DNA of 64,000 bases from JAYFNU01 sp964460755. GTDB taxonomy: Bacteria; Bacillota; Clostridia; Oscillospirales; Ruminococcaceae. The position numbers were made by a program, and so were the translations under genes. The stretch's first letter is position 1; every line of letters starts with the position of its first letter. This document shows, piece by piece, positions 32,985 to 41,626 of the stretch. The notes beneath the pieces are model-generated. The model was not told the origin of the DNA. It searched no databases and saw only the letters and a program-made list of their open reading frames with translations. The stretch spans positions 1 through 64,000 of the forward strand of contig CAYWQL010000007.1 in the NCBI GenBank assembly GCA_964460755.1, given 5' to 3'.

Positions 32985-33878
32985 ATGTTTGGAAAAAGAT
33001 ACGACGGTCGTGCGGTCGGCAGCGGCGTCGACCCCATAACGAGACTGACACCCTATATTATGCCCCAACGTGTGGACTCTCTTTGCTATACTACGCAATA
33101 TGCGGATTGCGAATCGGTAGATAATTACGTAAGAAAGAAGCACAGCGAGGGAATAAAGATTTCGAAAATGGCGCTTATCCTTGCGGCGTATGTTCGCGCG
33201 GTGTCACAGTTCCCCGAAATCAACCGCTTTGTCATCGGAAAGAAGCTTTACGCCCGTAAGGAGCTCTGCGTTTCCTTCTGTATGCTCAAAATCAACAGCG
33301 CGACCGATTTTCTTGAAACGACGGTCAAGGTCTATTTCGACCCGACCGACACCGTTTTCGACGTCGCGAGAAAAATTGACGACACAATCGAGCGCAACCG
33401 AAACCTTACAAACGAGAACAAAACCGACAAGATCGTTCACTTCCTGCTTTCAATTCCCGGACTTGTAAACGTAGGCGTCGGCTTCCTCAAATTTCTTGAC
33501 AGAATAGGCTGGCTTCCCCACGCGATAATCGACGCCTCCCCCTTCCATACAAGCCTTTGGATAACAAATATGGCTTCCATTAAGATGAACCCGCTTTATC
33601 ACCACATATACAACTTCGGAAGCTCAACGGGCTTTATCGGACTTGGCAAAAAGGAAGCAAGACCCACGCTTAAGCACGACGGAACGGTTGTCGTAAAGAA
33701 CGTTTATCCCATGGCGTGCACAATCGACGAGCGCGTTTGCGCGGGCGCGGTTTATTCAATGGCGTTCCAGATTATCAACAAAATGCTCAACAATCCCGAG
33801 CTTCTTGAGGTTCCGCCCGAGAAGGTTCGCTATGATTGCGGAGTCGAATATCATTGCAAAGAGGATAAAATTCACTAA
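32985..33878 (+). CDS. Stand-alone E2-type acyltransferase-fold protein, active-site residues altered
   Basis: 297 residues. The sequence follows the catalytic domain of 2-oxoacid dehydrogenase E2/chloramphenicol acetyltransferase-fold enzymes: FPEINRFVIGKKLYAR in the first half, VYFDPTDTVFDVARKI, and a C-terminal segment where the usual DHRVxDGA reads DERVCAGA (residues 248-255). Both catalytic His (here E249) and Asp (here A253) are replaced, so ordinary acyl transfer to CoA is unlikely. No lipoyl or E1/E3-binding domain is present. Such short proteins occur in Clostridia under the E2 name, with unknown role. AGGAGG precedes the ATG. Confidence 0.75.
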   Translation: MFGKRYDGRAVGSGVDPITRLTPYIMPQRVDSLCYTTQYADCESVDNYVRKKHSEGIKISKMALILAAYVRAVSQFPEINRFVIGKKLYARKELCVSFCMLKINSATDFLETTVKVYFDPTDTVFDVARKIDDTIERNRNLTNENKTDKIVHFLLSIPGLVNVGVGFLKFLDRIGWLPHAIIDASPFHTSLWITNMASIKMNPLYHHIYNFGSSTGFIGLGKKEARPTLKHDGTVVVKNVYPMACTIDERVCAGAVYSMAFQIINKMLNNPELLEVPPEKVRYDCGVEYHCKEDKIH

Positions 33879-33880
33879 AT

Positions 33881-33916
33881 TTGCAACAAACGGCACTTTT
33901 TGTGCTACTATATAAT
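33881..33916 (+). promoter_or_regulatory. Promoter of the ABC/CARDB operon
   Basis: TTGCAA (33881-33886), 19 bases, extended -10 TGCTACTAT (33903-33911), overlapping a second TATAAT at 33911-33916. It matches the element at 361-391 in sequence and spacing. Confidence 0.5.
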
Positions 33917-33979
33917 TTATAAGCATTTATTAAAGGGTGTTGCTTTGCAGCGCCCTTTATTACGCATTTGAGGTTTTTT

Positions 33980-34690
33980 ATGTCCGATATAATAACTGCG
34001 ACAAAAGTACATAAAATTTATCGCGTCGGAGAATCTCGGGTTCACGCCCTTGCGGGGGTTACCTTCTCGGTCAAAAAGGGCGAGTTCGTCGCCATAACGG
34101 GAACGTCGGGCTCGGGAAAATCGACGCTTTTGAACGTGCTGGCGGGGCTTGAGCAGGTTTCGGCGGGCGAGATAGTCGTATCAGGACAGCATATTGAGGA
34201 GCTTGACGAGGGAGAGCTTGTCAACTTTCGCCGCGAAAACGTCGGCTTTATCTTTCAGTCCTTCAACCTTATCCCGACCATGACCGCCATAGAGAATGTC
34301 GCGCTTCCTCTTTCCTTTCGCGGAGAGAAAAAAGAGGAACGGCTTGAAAAGGCAAGCCGTATGCTGAAGGTCGTCGGTCTTTCGTCCCACGAAAAGCACC
34401 TTCCGCTCCAGATGTCCGGCGGGCAGCAGCAGCGCGTCGGTATAGCGCGCGCGCTCGTCGTCGACCCGAAAATAATTTTTGCCGACGAGCCGACCGGAAA
34501 TCTCGACAGCAAGAACGGCGCGGAGGTTATGACGTTAATGAAAAACATTGTCCGCAAGACGGGTCAGACGGTCGTTATGGTTACCCACGACCTCACACTC
34601 GCTCAAAAGGCGGACAGGATAATATATCTTATCGACGGCCGAATAGTTAAAGAAGAACATACAACCTCACAAGGAGAAGAAATACAATGA
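33980..34690 (+). CDS. ABC transporter ATP-binding protein, MacB/LolD type
   Basis: 236 residues from ATG 33980 with GAGG upstream; TTG 33968 is an alternative. All motifs are present: Walker A GTSGSGKST, Q-loop FIFQSFNLIP, signature MSGGQQQR, Walker B IIFADEPTGNLDS and the H-loop VTHD. The NLDS after Walker B is typical of the LolD/MacB class that powers mechanotransmission rather than classic import. It overlaps the next gene by 4 bases, giving a coupled ATPase-surface protein-permease unit. Confidence 0.93.
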   Translation: MSDIITATKVHKIYRVGESRVHALAGVTFSVKKGEFVAITGTSGSGKSTLLNVLAGLEQVSAGEIVVSGQHIEELDEGELVNFRRENVGFIFQSFNLIPTMTAIENVALPLSFRGEKKEERLEKASRMLKVVGLSSHEKHLPLQMSGGQQQRVGIARALVVDPKIIFADEPTGNLDSKNGAEVMTLMKNIVRKTGQTVVMVTHDLTLAQKADRIIYLIDGRIVKEEHTTSQGEEIQ

Positions 34691-36105
34691 AAAAATTTAT
34701 ATCGTTTGCGATTGTGTTTATTATGGTTTTGGCTGCCGTACCCTTTGCGGGAGCGACCGTCACAGAGCCGTCAGTTCCCGACATCATTATTGACGGAACG
34801 GGGGTTACGAACGCATTTACCACGACGCCAAAGCTGACCGCGGGGGATTATCTTAACGGGAATGTTGGCTTCAAAAACATTTCGGGCGGTACCATTACCG
34901 TTAAATCCGTGGAAATGATAACAGACACCGACCTTTCAAAATTTCCGTTTGAGGTAACACAGCTTAATTACTATCAGGTTCCTCAAACCACCACTGTTGA
35001 CCGCGGCGGCTCTTTTGACTTCAGCATTTCAAACCTTCGTTGCCGCGGTGACGCTGCGCAGGGATATTACGATATTCCCTTTGTTGTTATATATACCGCC
35101 GGAGCGCAAAGTACTGAGTATAGGCAAACCCTCACAATGCCCGTTCTGATAATTGAGGCGGGAAGCACCTCTTCGGGCAGCTCCTCGTCCGTTCCGATAA
35201 TTATAGTAACCGGCTTTTCGACAAAGCCTAACGAGGTCGTCGCAGGGGAGGACTTTGAGCTATTCGTTACCTTTAAGAACACGTCCAACTCGGTTACGGC
35301 GTCAAACGTGAAGGCGCAGCTCACCTCGGACGGAACCTTTAACCCCGTCTCGGGCTCGTCGACACTTTTTACCGAAGCCCTTGCGCCGGGCGCGTCGGTT
35401 TCGAAATCAATTAAGCTTCACACAAAGGCGGACGCTGCGCCCGCTTCATATAACGTCACCTTCCTTTTTACATATGATTATCCGAACGCCAAGGAGCCGG
35501 CTACATCAAACGAGGTCGTTTCGATTCCCGTAAAGCAGGTGCCGAAGGTTCAGGTTTCAAAGATACAGCTTTCTTCAACCGACGTATTCCTTGGGCAGGA
35601 CGTCAACGTTATGGCAAACATAAACAACACGGGCAAGGCGACCCTTTACAATGTCAACGTCGCTTTTTCCGATAAGAGCGGTGTTTTCTGCGATAACGAA
35701 ATCTACCTCGGAAATGTCCTTGCGGGGGCTTCGGGAGCCGTCGACGTCTATCTTTCCACCCAAGCGACCGGCGAAGGCACGATAAATATGCTCGTCACCT
35801 ATGAGGACGAAAGCGGGAACTCCTTCTCCTATACCGACTCCACCTCGGCGTTTGTAAATGAAAAAACGGTCGGTCCTATTGACGACCCGATGTATCCCGC
35901 CGAGCCTGTTAAGCAGGGCTTAAGCGCGACGTGGATAGTAGCTATCGTTATTGTGCTTCTGATTGTCGGGCTCATCGTCTTCCTTTCCGAGCGGAAAAAG
36001 AAAAAGGCAAGGGAGCAAAAGAAGCGTGACAAGCAGGAGGCTATGCGCCTTGACCGCGAGCTTCTTTTGGCGGACGAAAAGAACAACGAGGAAATCAGGC
36101 TATGA
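34687..36105 (+). CDS. Exported CARDB/COG1361-like protein with C-terminal membrane anchor
   Basis: 472 residues. A Sec signal peptide (residues 1-23, AVPFAGA) leads into three repeated beta-sandwich units of about 110 residues. Each opens with VPDIII, VPIIIVTGFSTKP or VPKVQVSKIQ and holds the pattern ...G..V....F.N.....V..V, as in CARDB or S-layer-like COG1361 domains. One membrane helix (about 415-437) and a basic, charged cytosolic tail of about 35 residues follow. Position between ATPase and permease, with 4-base overlaps on both sides, implies it is part of the transporter, possibly in the place of MacA. Confidence 0.8.
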   Translation: MKKFISFAIVFIMVLAAVPFAGATVTEPSVPDIIIDGTGVTNAFTTTPKLTAGDYLNGNVGFKNISGGTITVKSVEMITDTDLSKFPFEVTQLNYYQVPQTTTVDRGGSFDFSISNLRCRGDAAQGYYDIPFVVIYTAGAQSTEYRQTLTMPVLIIEAGSTSSGSSSSVPIIIVTGFSTKPNEVVAGEDFELFVTFKNTSNSVTASNVKAQLTSDGTFNPVSGSSTLFTEALAPGASVSKSIKLHTKADAAPASYNVTFLFTYDYPNAKEPATSNEVVSIPVKQVPKVQVSKIQLSSTDVFLGQDVNVMANINNTGKATLYNVNVAFSDKSGVFCDNEIYLGNVLAGASGAVDVYLSTQATGEGTINMLVTYEDESGNSFSYTDSTSAFVNEKTVGPIDDPMYPAEPVKQGLSATWIVAIVIVLLIVGLIVFLSERKKKKAREQKKRDKQEAMRLDRELLLADEKNNEEIRL

Positions 36106-37457
36106 AATGGTTTGAGCTTTTAAAGTTCAGCCTTGGAAACCTTTTAAGACGAAAGCTTCGAACCGCCCTTACCGTTCTTGGCGTAATGATAGGAACGGCG
36201 TCAATTGTCGTTATGATGTCGCTTGGCATCGGTCTAAACTCCTCATATATGGAGCAGGTACAGTCGAGCACAACCCTCACGATGATAACCATATACAACG
36301 ACAATTACTATATGTACGACAGCAAGGACAGCGGCGGGTCGAGCGACATCAAGCTTACAAAGGAATCCGTGCAGAGCTTTTACGATATTGAGCACGTTAC
36401 CTGCGCGTCGCCTGTATACAGCTTTAATGTTTTGTTCAAATCGGGAAAATACGAAAGTAACTCCAACGTAAACGCCGTTTCGCTCGACCTGTTAAAGGCG
36501 TTTCAGCTTCCGATAATAAGCGGCTCCCTTCCCGAAGAGGGGGATGAGCTTAAGCTTCTCATGGGAAAGGAAACGGCATACAACTTCTATGACCCGTCGA
36601 GCAACAACTGGTATGGCGGCTGGGACGAGAACGGAAACCGCACAGACCCCTCGGTCAGCCTGACCGACGACACAATATACGCTATTTACGACACAAACGC
36701 CTATTACAACGCCCTCTCTGGCGAGGGTGTTATGCCGAAAAAGTATATGCTTGAGGACATAACCGTCCTTGGCAAGGAATCGACCGACAATTACAGCTAC
36801 TCTATGTACGACTACAACATATATTGTGACATAGACGCGGTCGACAAGCTGTTTACAAAAATGTTTAAAAAATCGGTGTGGCCAAATCAACAGACCGACA
36901 AAAACGGAAAGCCTGTAACCCCGATGACCTATAACCAAGCCTACGTTCTTGTCGACGACATCGAAAACGTAACGACGGTTCAACAGCAGCTCAAGGATAT
37001 GGGCTATCAGGCAAGCAGCGAAATCGAATATCTCGAAAGCATGAAAAAACAATCGCGCACCATTCAATATGTTCTTGCGGGAATAGGCAGCGTTTCGCTT
37101 ATCGTCGCCGCAATCGGAATAACCAACACCATGCTTATGAGTATCTTCGAGCGAACCAAGGAAATCGGTATATTCAAGGTTTTGGGCTGTTCGCTCAAAA
37201 ACATTCGGACAATGTTTCTTATGGAGGCAGGACTTATCGGCTTCGGCGGAGGGCTTTGCGGCGTAACGCTAAGCTATCTTTTATCGTTTGCGATAAATAT
37301 TCTTATCAGCAGCGGAGGCGAGAAGATTTCGGTTATACCGATTTGGCTCGCCTTGCTCGGAATGGGCTTTGCGGTCGTCGTCGGTATGGTCGCGGGCATC
37401 TCCCCCGCTTCACGCGCGATGAAGCTTTCGCCGCTTGAGGCAATAAGAACGCTGTAA
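36102..37457 (+). CDS. ABC transporter permease, MacB/FtsX type
   Basis: 451 residues. One N-terminal membrane helix after LRRKLRTALTVLGVMIGTASI (the MacB_PCD start) is followed by an extracellular domain of about 280 residues rich in Tyr, Asp and Asn, then three C-terminal helices (FtsX domain) beginning VLAGIGSVSLIVAAIGITNTMLMS with the coupling ERTKEIGIFKVLG. This is the MacB topology (1 + 3 helices), so a homodimer would pair with the ATPase at 33980. The extracellular domain is where substrate or the CARDB-like partner would dock. Substrate unknown. Followed by a terminator. Confidence 0.9.
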   Translation: MKWFELLKFSLGNLLRRKLRTALTVLGVMIGTASIVVMMSLGIGLNSSYMEQVQSSTTLTMITIYNDNYYMYDSKDSGGSSDIKLTKESVQSFYDIEHVTCASPVYSFNVLFKSGKYESNSNVNAVSLDLLKAFQLPIISGSLPEEGDELKLLMGKETAYNFYDPSSNNWYGGWDENGNRTDPSVSLTDDTIYAIYDTNAYYNALSGEGVMPKKYMLEDITVLGKESTDNYSYSMYDYNIYCDIDAVDKLFTKMFKKSVWPNQQTDKNGKPVTPMTYNQAYVLVDDIENVTTVQQQLKDMGYQASSEIEYLESMKKQSRTIQYVLAGIGSVSLIVAAIGITNTMLMSIFERTKEIGIFKVLGCSLKNIRTMFLMEAGLIGFGGGLCGVTLSYLLSFAINILISSGGEKISVIPIWLALLGMGFAVVVGMVAGISPASRAMKLSPLEAIRTL

Positions 37458-37467
37458 CACAAAAAAT

Positions 37468-37500
37468 CGCTCCCTCATTTAGAGGGAGCGTTATTTTTTT
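37468..37500. terminator. Bidirectional terminator after the ABC operon
   Basis: Perfect 9-bp stem CGCTCCCTC / GAGGGAGCG with A run before and T run after, between converging genes. Confidence 0.8.
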
Positions 37501-37518
37501 TCTGTAAATTTGCCCTTG

Positions 37519-38010
37519 CTACTTTGTCCGCCGCTCGAATACAGTCACGTTTAGCCACTTGCCAAAGCGGTCTTGCGCAAGCCGTTCGCGATAACCGATT
37601 TCGCGAAAGCCAAGGTCTTTATGAAGCCCAATACTCGCGTCGTTGGTTGAAAAGACGCTCGACGTAAGGCTCCAGAAGCCGGCCGCCTCGCTCTCGCTGA
37701 TAAGCGCCGCCATTAGCTTTTTCCCGTATCCCTTATACCGCGCCTCACGGCAAAAATAGATGCTTGTCTCGCCGACGCCCGAATACTCCTTTCGTGCCGA
37801 ATAGGGACTTATCGCCGCGAAGCCGACGACCCTTCCGTCCTTTTCCGCAACAAGGCGGCAGACTTCACAGTGGGATTTATCCCACGCTCTTTTTGAGGGA
37901 GTCTTTGTGCGAAAGGTCGACCGACCGTCTTCTATGCCCTCGCCAAAAATCTCAAGCACCCTTTTCAGGTCGCTTCTTTTCATTTTTCTTATTGTTATTT
38001 CTTCCTTCAT
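37519..38010 (-). CDS. GNAT acetyltransferase, phosphinothricin-acetyltransferase-like
   Basis: 163 residues from ATG 38010 (GGAAAGG upstream); 11 more in-frame codons overlap azlD. GNAT layout: IRKMKRSDLKRVLEIF, then GFAAISPYSARKEYSGVGETSIYF and the acetyl-CoA loop RYKGYGKKLM. The order ...SIYF...KGYGKKLM...N..SI.LH..LGF matches the PAT/Bar group that acetylates amino groups of small molecules. Last gene of the minus-strand run after azlD, which itself follows the nonulosonate arm, so a sugar-amine substrate cannot be ruled out. Confidence 0.82.
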   Translation of the reverse strand: MKEEITIRKMKRSDLKRVLEIFGEGIEDGRSTFRTKTPSKRAWDKSHCEVCRLVAEKDGRVVGFAAISPYSARKEYSGVGETSIYFCREARYKGYGKKLMAALISESEAAGFWSLTSSVFSTNDASIGLHKDLGFREIGYRERLAQDRFGKWLNVTVFERRTK

Positions 38011-38315
38011 ATTAGCCTTTCCGTTATAAATACAGCGACGCATGACAAAAGCGCCACTGTCAAAAGCCCCTTGTTAAACAGGGCGAGGATAACCGCGACG
38101 ACGAGCCCCGCAAGCGCGGAATAAACCGAGCTTGTCGAATAAAAAATGTCGGGTATCGTCATGGCCGCGAGCACCGCGTAGGGCACATAATATAAAAACG
38201 ACCTTATCGCGCGGCTCTCGATTTTTTTATTAAACGCAGCGAGAGGGATAACTCTTATTAGATATGTTACGCCCGCCATAACGGCGAGATATATGAAAAA
38301 GCGTCCTACGTTCAT
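38007..38315 (-). CDS. azlD: AzlD-family branched-chain amino acid export subunit
   Basis: 102 residues from ATG 38315 (GGAGG upstream); the frame extends up but inside azlC. Four hydrophobic segments and the family stretch TYLIRVIPLAAF identify AzlD, the small partner of AzlC in export of branched-chain amino acids. It overlaps azlC by 4 bases and the next GNAT gene start by 4. Confidence 0.88.
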   Translation of the reverse strand: MNVGRFFIYLAVMAGVTYLIRVIPLAAFNKKIESRAIRSFLYYVPYAVLAAMTIPDIFYSTSSVYSALAGLVVAVILALFNKGLLTVALLSCVAVFITERLI

Positions 38316-39010
38316 ACCGTTTCCTCCTTTATCGGGAAGACCAGCGCGCCGACAAGGGACGCGGCAAGCGCACAAATTATAATTGAAAAGCCCGACGAAA
38401 CGAAGGGCAAAAAACATCTAATCAAAACGCTTATTGTTATCGAAATAAGAATAACGATAAGCACGGCGCGTGACCGCTTGGCGACGGGCACGATAATCGC
38501 GATAAACATACCGAATATGGCTATTCCGAGCGCGCTCGTAATCGCCGCGGGAAGCACCGAGCCCGCCGCCGCGCCGAGAAGCGTTCCCGTTGCCCAGCCA
38601 AAATACGGAAGCGTTCCAAGACCGAGCATATATTTCGTCGTCACGTCGCCGCCGCTCGCCGCCACAGCAAAGATTTCGTCGGTATTAAAAAAAGCGATAA
38701 CGAAACGCTCAAGCCTTGTTACCGAGGCGTCAAGCTTCTGGGACAGTGAAAGGCTCATAAGCGCGTAGCGAAGATTTATAACGAGCTGGGTCGCCGCCAT
38801 TTCGGCAAGGGTCGCGAACGAGAGCATAAGCGAAAGCCCCGCGACCTGCCCCGCCGAGGTAAGATTAGTCATAGATATAACGACCGCCTGCCACCAAAAA
38901 AGCCCGCCGTTTACCGCCGAAAGCCCGAAGGCGAACGAAACCGAAAGGTAGCCGAGCGCAATGGGTATGCCGTCTTTTAAGCCGTCCTTGTATTTGTTCC
39001 GCAATTCCAT
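38312..39010 (-). CDS. azlC: AzlC-family permease
   Basis: 232 residues, about eight hydrophobic segments. It opens with GIPIALGYLSVSFAFGLSAVNGGLFWWQAVVMS-like sequence typical of AzlC (DUF-free LIV-E family) and holds NLRYALMSLSLSQKL in the middle. With AzlD it forms an export system for branched-chain or related amino acids. It starts 2 bases after the flippase gene stop, so it is part of the same transcript as the surface-glycan genes. Confidence 0.9.
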   Translation of the reverse strand: MELRNKYKDGLKDGIPIALGYLSVSFAFGLSAVNGGLFWWQAVVISMTNLTSAGQVAGLSLMLSFATLAEMAATQLVINLRYALMSLSLSQKLDASVTRLERFVIAFFNTDEIFAVAASGGDVTTKYMLGLGTLPYFGWATGTLLGAAAGSVLPAAITSALGIAIFGMFIAIIVPVAKRSRAVLIVILISITISVLIRCFLPFVSSGFSIIICALAASLVGALVFPIKEETV

Positions 39011-39012
39011 TT

Positions 39013-40257
39013 CTATTTTTCTTTCTTGTTAAGACTTGTTATGCCAAAGTATGCGAGCGCGACGCACTCGACGACGAGAGCAATTATCGTGGCGTAGGTT
39101 ACGCCGAAGAAGCTAAAGCCACTTATAAAGGGCACGCTTATCGCAAGACTTACTACTATTCCGAAGAGTGTAGAAAGAATGAGTCCCTTCATTTCACGCA
39201 GCACCGTTAAAAGCATACAGTAGAAAAGGGCGAGCGAGGTAAACACTGTGCAAACGACCATAGGAACAAGAAGGGCGCTATGTGCGGCAATTTCGCTTCC
39301 GTAAAGAAAGGAAAGTCCCCATTTTCCGATAAGAAGCACTCCGCCAAGTCCGACAAGCCCAACGGCGAAAACGCCAAGGGTGATAAACGCCGACAAACGG
39401 ATAAAGCCTTTATAATCCCTGTCCTTCAGCTTGTTTGCAAAGGTCGTAATAAACGGAGCGAAAAGGAAAGCGACTCCGACTTGAAGAATAAGCACGGGGG
39501 AATTTACGAGCCCATATATACCCATTGCTTCGGTTCCCGCCATACGCTCGAAAAACAGCTTCGGAATAGACGCTGTCGTCGTATTTAAAAAGACATATAC
39601 CGCAAGGGGAAGACACTCGTAAAGCAGTCGCCAAACTGAGCTTCTGTCAGTGGGTTTAACGGGAAGATAAAATCTTTTCGTATTTATGACGTCGTAGCCG
39701 GCGCTGAACGCGTAGCAAAGCAAAACCATCGCGCCAAGGGTAAGGTTGAGATTTCCCGTCGCTTTAAACAGTACGCAAAAAACAACAAGGCTCAAAATAC
39801 CGCGAACGGCGTATGAAATGCCGATTATGTCCATGCGCTCGTGCTTCTGGCAAAAGCCGTGGAACACGTCGGTCACCGCTTCAAGAAGCTTGTACAAAAG
39901 GAAAAGAAAGATGCACCAAAGCTGAACGCCGGCATAGCCGACGATAACGCTGTATAAAAAGCAAAGAGCAATCGCGGCCGTTACGGTAATAACTCGGCTC
40001 ATAATATAGTCGCCGGAGGAATACCTTTCGTCTACGTCCGAAACCTGATAGGTTCGCATACCGTAGGACGCGAGGGTGAGAAAGATATTTGTCACCGTCA
40101 TCGCCGTGGCAAGATATCCCGCGTTGAGCTCGCCCGCTCCGAGCGGCGAAAGTACCTTTATAAAAAAACCTGTAACAAGCCATTGGCAGGCAAAATAAAT
40201 CACGTTGCCGACGGTGTTGTATATTAAATTTCGTTTGAGCGTCTTTGCCTCGTCCAT
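39013..40257 (-). CDS. Wzx/MATE-like polysaccharide flippase
   Basis: 414 residues with about twelve membrane helices. The start (LKRNLIYNTVGNVIYFACQWLV...) and the ALGAGELNAGYL-type loop match MOP-superfamily flippases that move undecaprenyl-linked oligosaccharides outward. It overlaps the upstream gene by one base and belongs to the nonulosonate arm, which makes a nonulosonate-containing glycan its likely cargo. Confidence 0.85.
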   Translation of the reverse strand: MDEAKTLKRNLIYNTVGNVIYFACQWLVTGFFIKVLSPLGAGELNAGYLATAMTVTNIFLTLASYGMRTYQVSDVDERYSSGDYIMSRVITVTAAIALCFLYSVIVGYAGVQLWCIFLFLLYKLLEAVTDVFHGFCQKHERMDIIGISYAVRGILSLVVFCVLFKATGNLNLTLGAMVLLCYAFSAGYDVINTKRFYLPVKPTDRSSVWRLLYECLPLAVYVFLNTTTASIPKLFFERMAGTEAMGIYGLVNSPVLILQVGVAFLFAPFITTFANKLKDRDYKGFIRLSAFITLGVFAVGLVGLGGVLLIGKWGLSFLYGSEIAAHSALLVPMVVCTVFTSLALFYCMLLTVLREMKGLILSTLFGIVVSLAISVPFISGFSFFGVTYATIIALVVECVALAYFGITSLNKKEK

Positions 40258-41609
40258 TATATTTCCCGTTTCTTTATGTCTGCCGCGTTGATGTATGAGC
40301 GCATTTCATCAATCTTTTTTCTCAACTCTTTTTTGCTGACTCTGGCTTTTTTGTAGTAGCCCATATATCGCTCGGTAGCATCGGTAATTTTCTTTCCCAA
40401 AAGCCGGTCAAACCAGTGGGGGTTTATATGAAGGGTATTCATAGACTTCAGGAAAAACAGTACAACGAATTTAACAAAATTGAATCTCGGCTTATAACCC
40501 TCGCCGAAGGGTATATCTCTCGGGGGATTATTTATCGTCCATTCAAGCAGGTCGCATATCCTCATATATGCGGGGTAGTCGTAATCGACGTGGTAGTGGC
40601 TCTTTAGCCCGTCCTCGTCAATCGGGAAGCCGTGGTTCTTTTTCGAAAGCTCGGCCTTTAGCGCGTCGTAATTGTCCACGGCGTTTACCCCCTCGAAGGT
40701 TACGGGGTCGTAGTCGTCGAAAAGGGGCTCGGGGCGAACAACTATGCAGGATTTTTTTGCAAAGTAAATTTCGGCTATGGAGGTGCTCATCCATGTTAGG
40801 ATAACGTCCGAAGCCTTTACCCATTGCTTTACGGAATAGTCGCTTATAACGTGGAAATTCGCGTGCTTCTTCTTCATTACGTCGAGAACGGGGCTTTGCC
40901 ATTCGCAGGGGTGCGGACGATAAATAAGCTCGACGTCCTTATATTCATCCTCGTTTAAAAGCCTGTCGAACCAGTCAAGCGTAACCTTCATAGAGCGCGC
41001 GCCGACCGCTTTGAAGCCCGCGAAATCAAGGTCGGTCATCGCGTTAAGCTCCTCGACCTCCTTGTCGTCCATAAGCGCGCAGGAAAACGAGCTTACATAA
41101 CAAAACCAGCGTTTGTCTTCATTGAGCGAAAACTCCTTTGCCAGCTCGGAGCGCGATTTAAAGTAGCCGTCAAACATAGGATAGAGAAAATCGAGCTGAA
41201 CCGCGCCGGTAATTACGGCGTTGTTTTCGGGAACGCCCTTTCTCACAATTCTTTGCTTCGCCTTTTCGCCCCAGCAAATGTGGGTGCATTTTCTCGCGTT
41301 TTCGGTAAAGGAATAGAACCTGCTCTCCTCCTGCTCGCGGGAAAGCACCTCCTCCCAATGGAGGTTAACGACCTTGTTAAGCTTTCCAACGTTATTATAC
41401 ACGAAGCTGTTGAGCGTTTCGTTGTCATACATTGCCGACGTTACAATAACCCGCGGCTTTTTGCTGAAAAAATACTTAAGCTTTTTTCTGTCCATTAGCT
41501 GAAACAGCTCGCAGGAATATCCGCGCCGTTCAAGCTCCGCCATAATAAGGCAGTCGTTCTCGAGCTCGCGAACTATATGCTCATAAAGAAATAAAAAATC
41601 AAGTCCCAA
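40257..41609 (-). CDS. Glycosyltransferase-like surface carbohydrate protein
   Basis: 450 residues from TTG 41609 with a weak GGTGA site. A Rossmann-like start (FLFLYEHIVRELENDC) and a C-terminal half with IYRPHPCEWQSP, DVILTWMSTSIAE and SCIVVRPEP resemble GT-B enzymes of the CDP-glycerol transferase/surface carbohydrate biosynthesis group. No membrane helix. Between the CMP-sugar synthetase and the flippase, it may transfer the activated nonulosonate onto the carrier-linked glycan. Family assignment is moderate. Confidence 0.65.
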   Translation of the reverse strand: MGLDFLFLYEHIVRELENDCLIMAELERRGYSCELFQLMDRKKLKYFFSKKPRVIVTSAMYDNETLNSFVYNNVGKLNKVVNLHWEEVLSREQEESRFYSFTENARKCTHICWGEKAKQRIVRKGVPENNAVITGAVQLDFLYPMFDGYFKSRSELAKEFSLNEDKRWFCYVSSFSCALMDDKEVEELNAMTDLDFAGFKAVGARSMKVTLDWFDRLLNEDEYKDVELIYRPHPCEWQSPVLDVMKKKHANFHVISDYSVKQWVKASDVILTWMSTSIAEIYFAKKSCIVVRPEPLFDDYDPVTFEGVNAVDNYDALKAELSKKNHGFPIDEDGLKSHYHVDYDYPAYMRICDLLEWTINNPPRDIPFGEGYKPRFNFVKFVVLFFLKSMNTLHINPHWFDRLLGKKITDATERYMGYYKKARVSKKELRKKIDEMRSYINAADIKKREI

Positions 41610-41626
41610 GACGCTTCACCGTTTCC

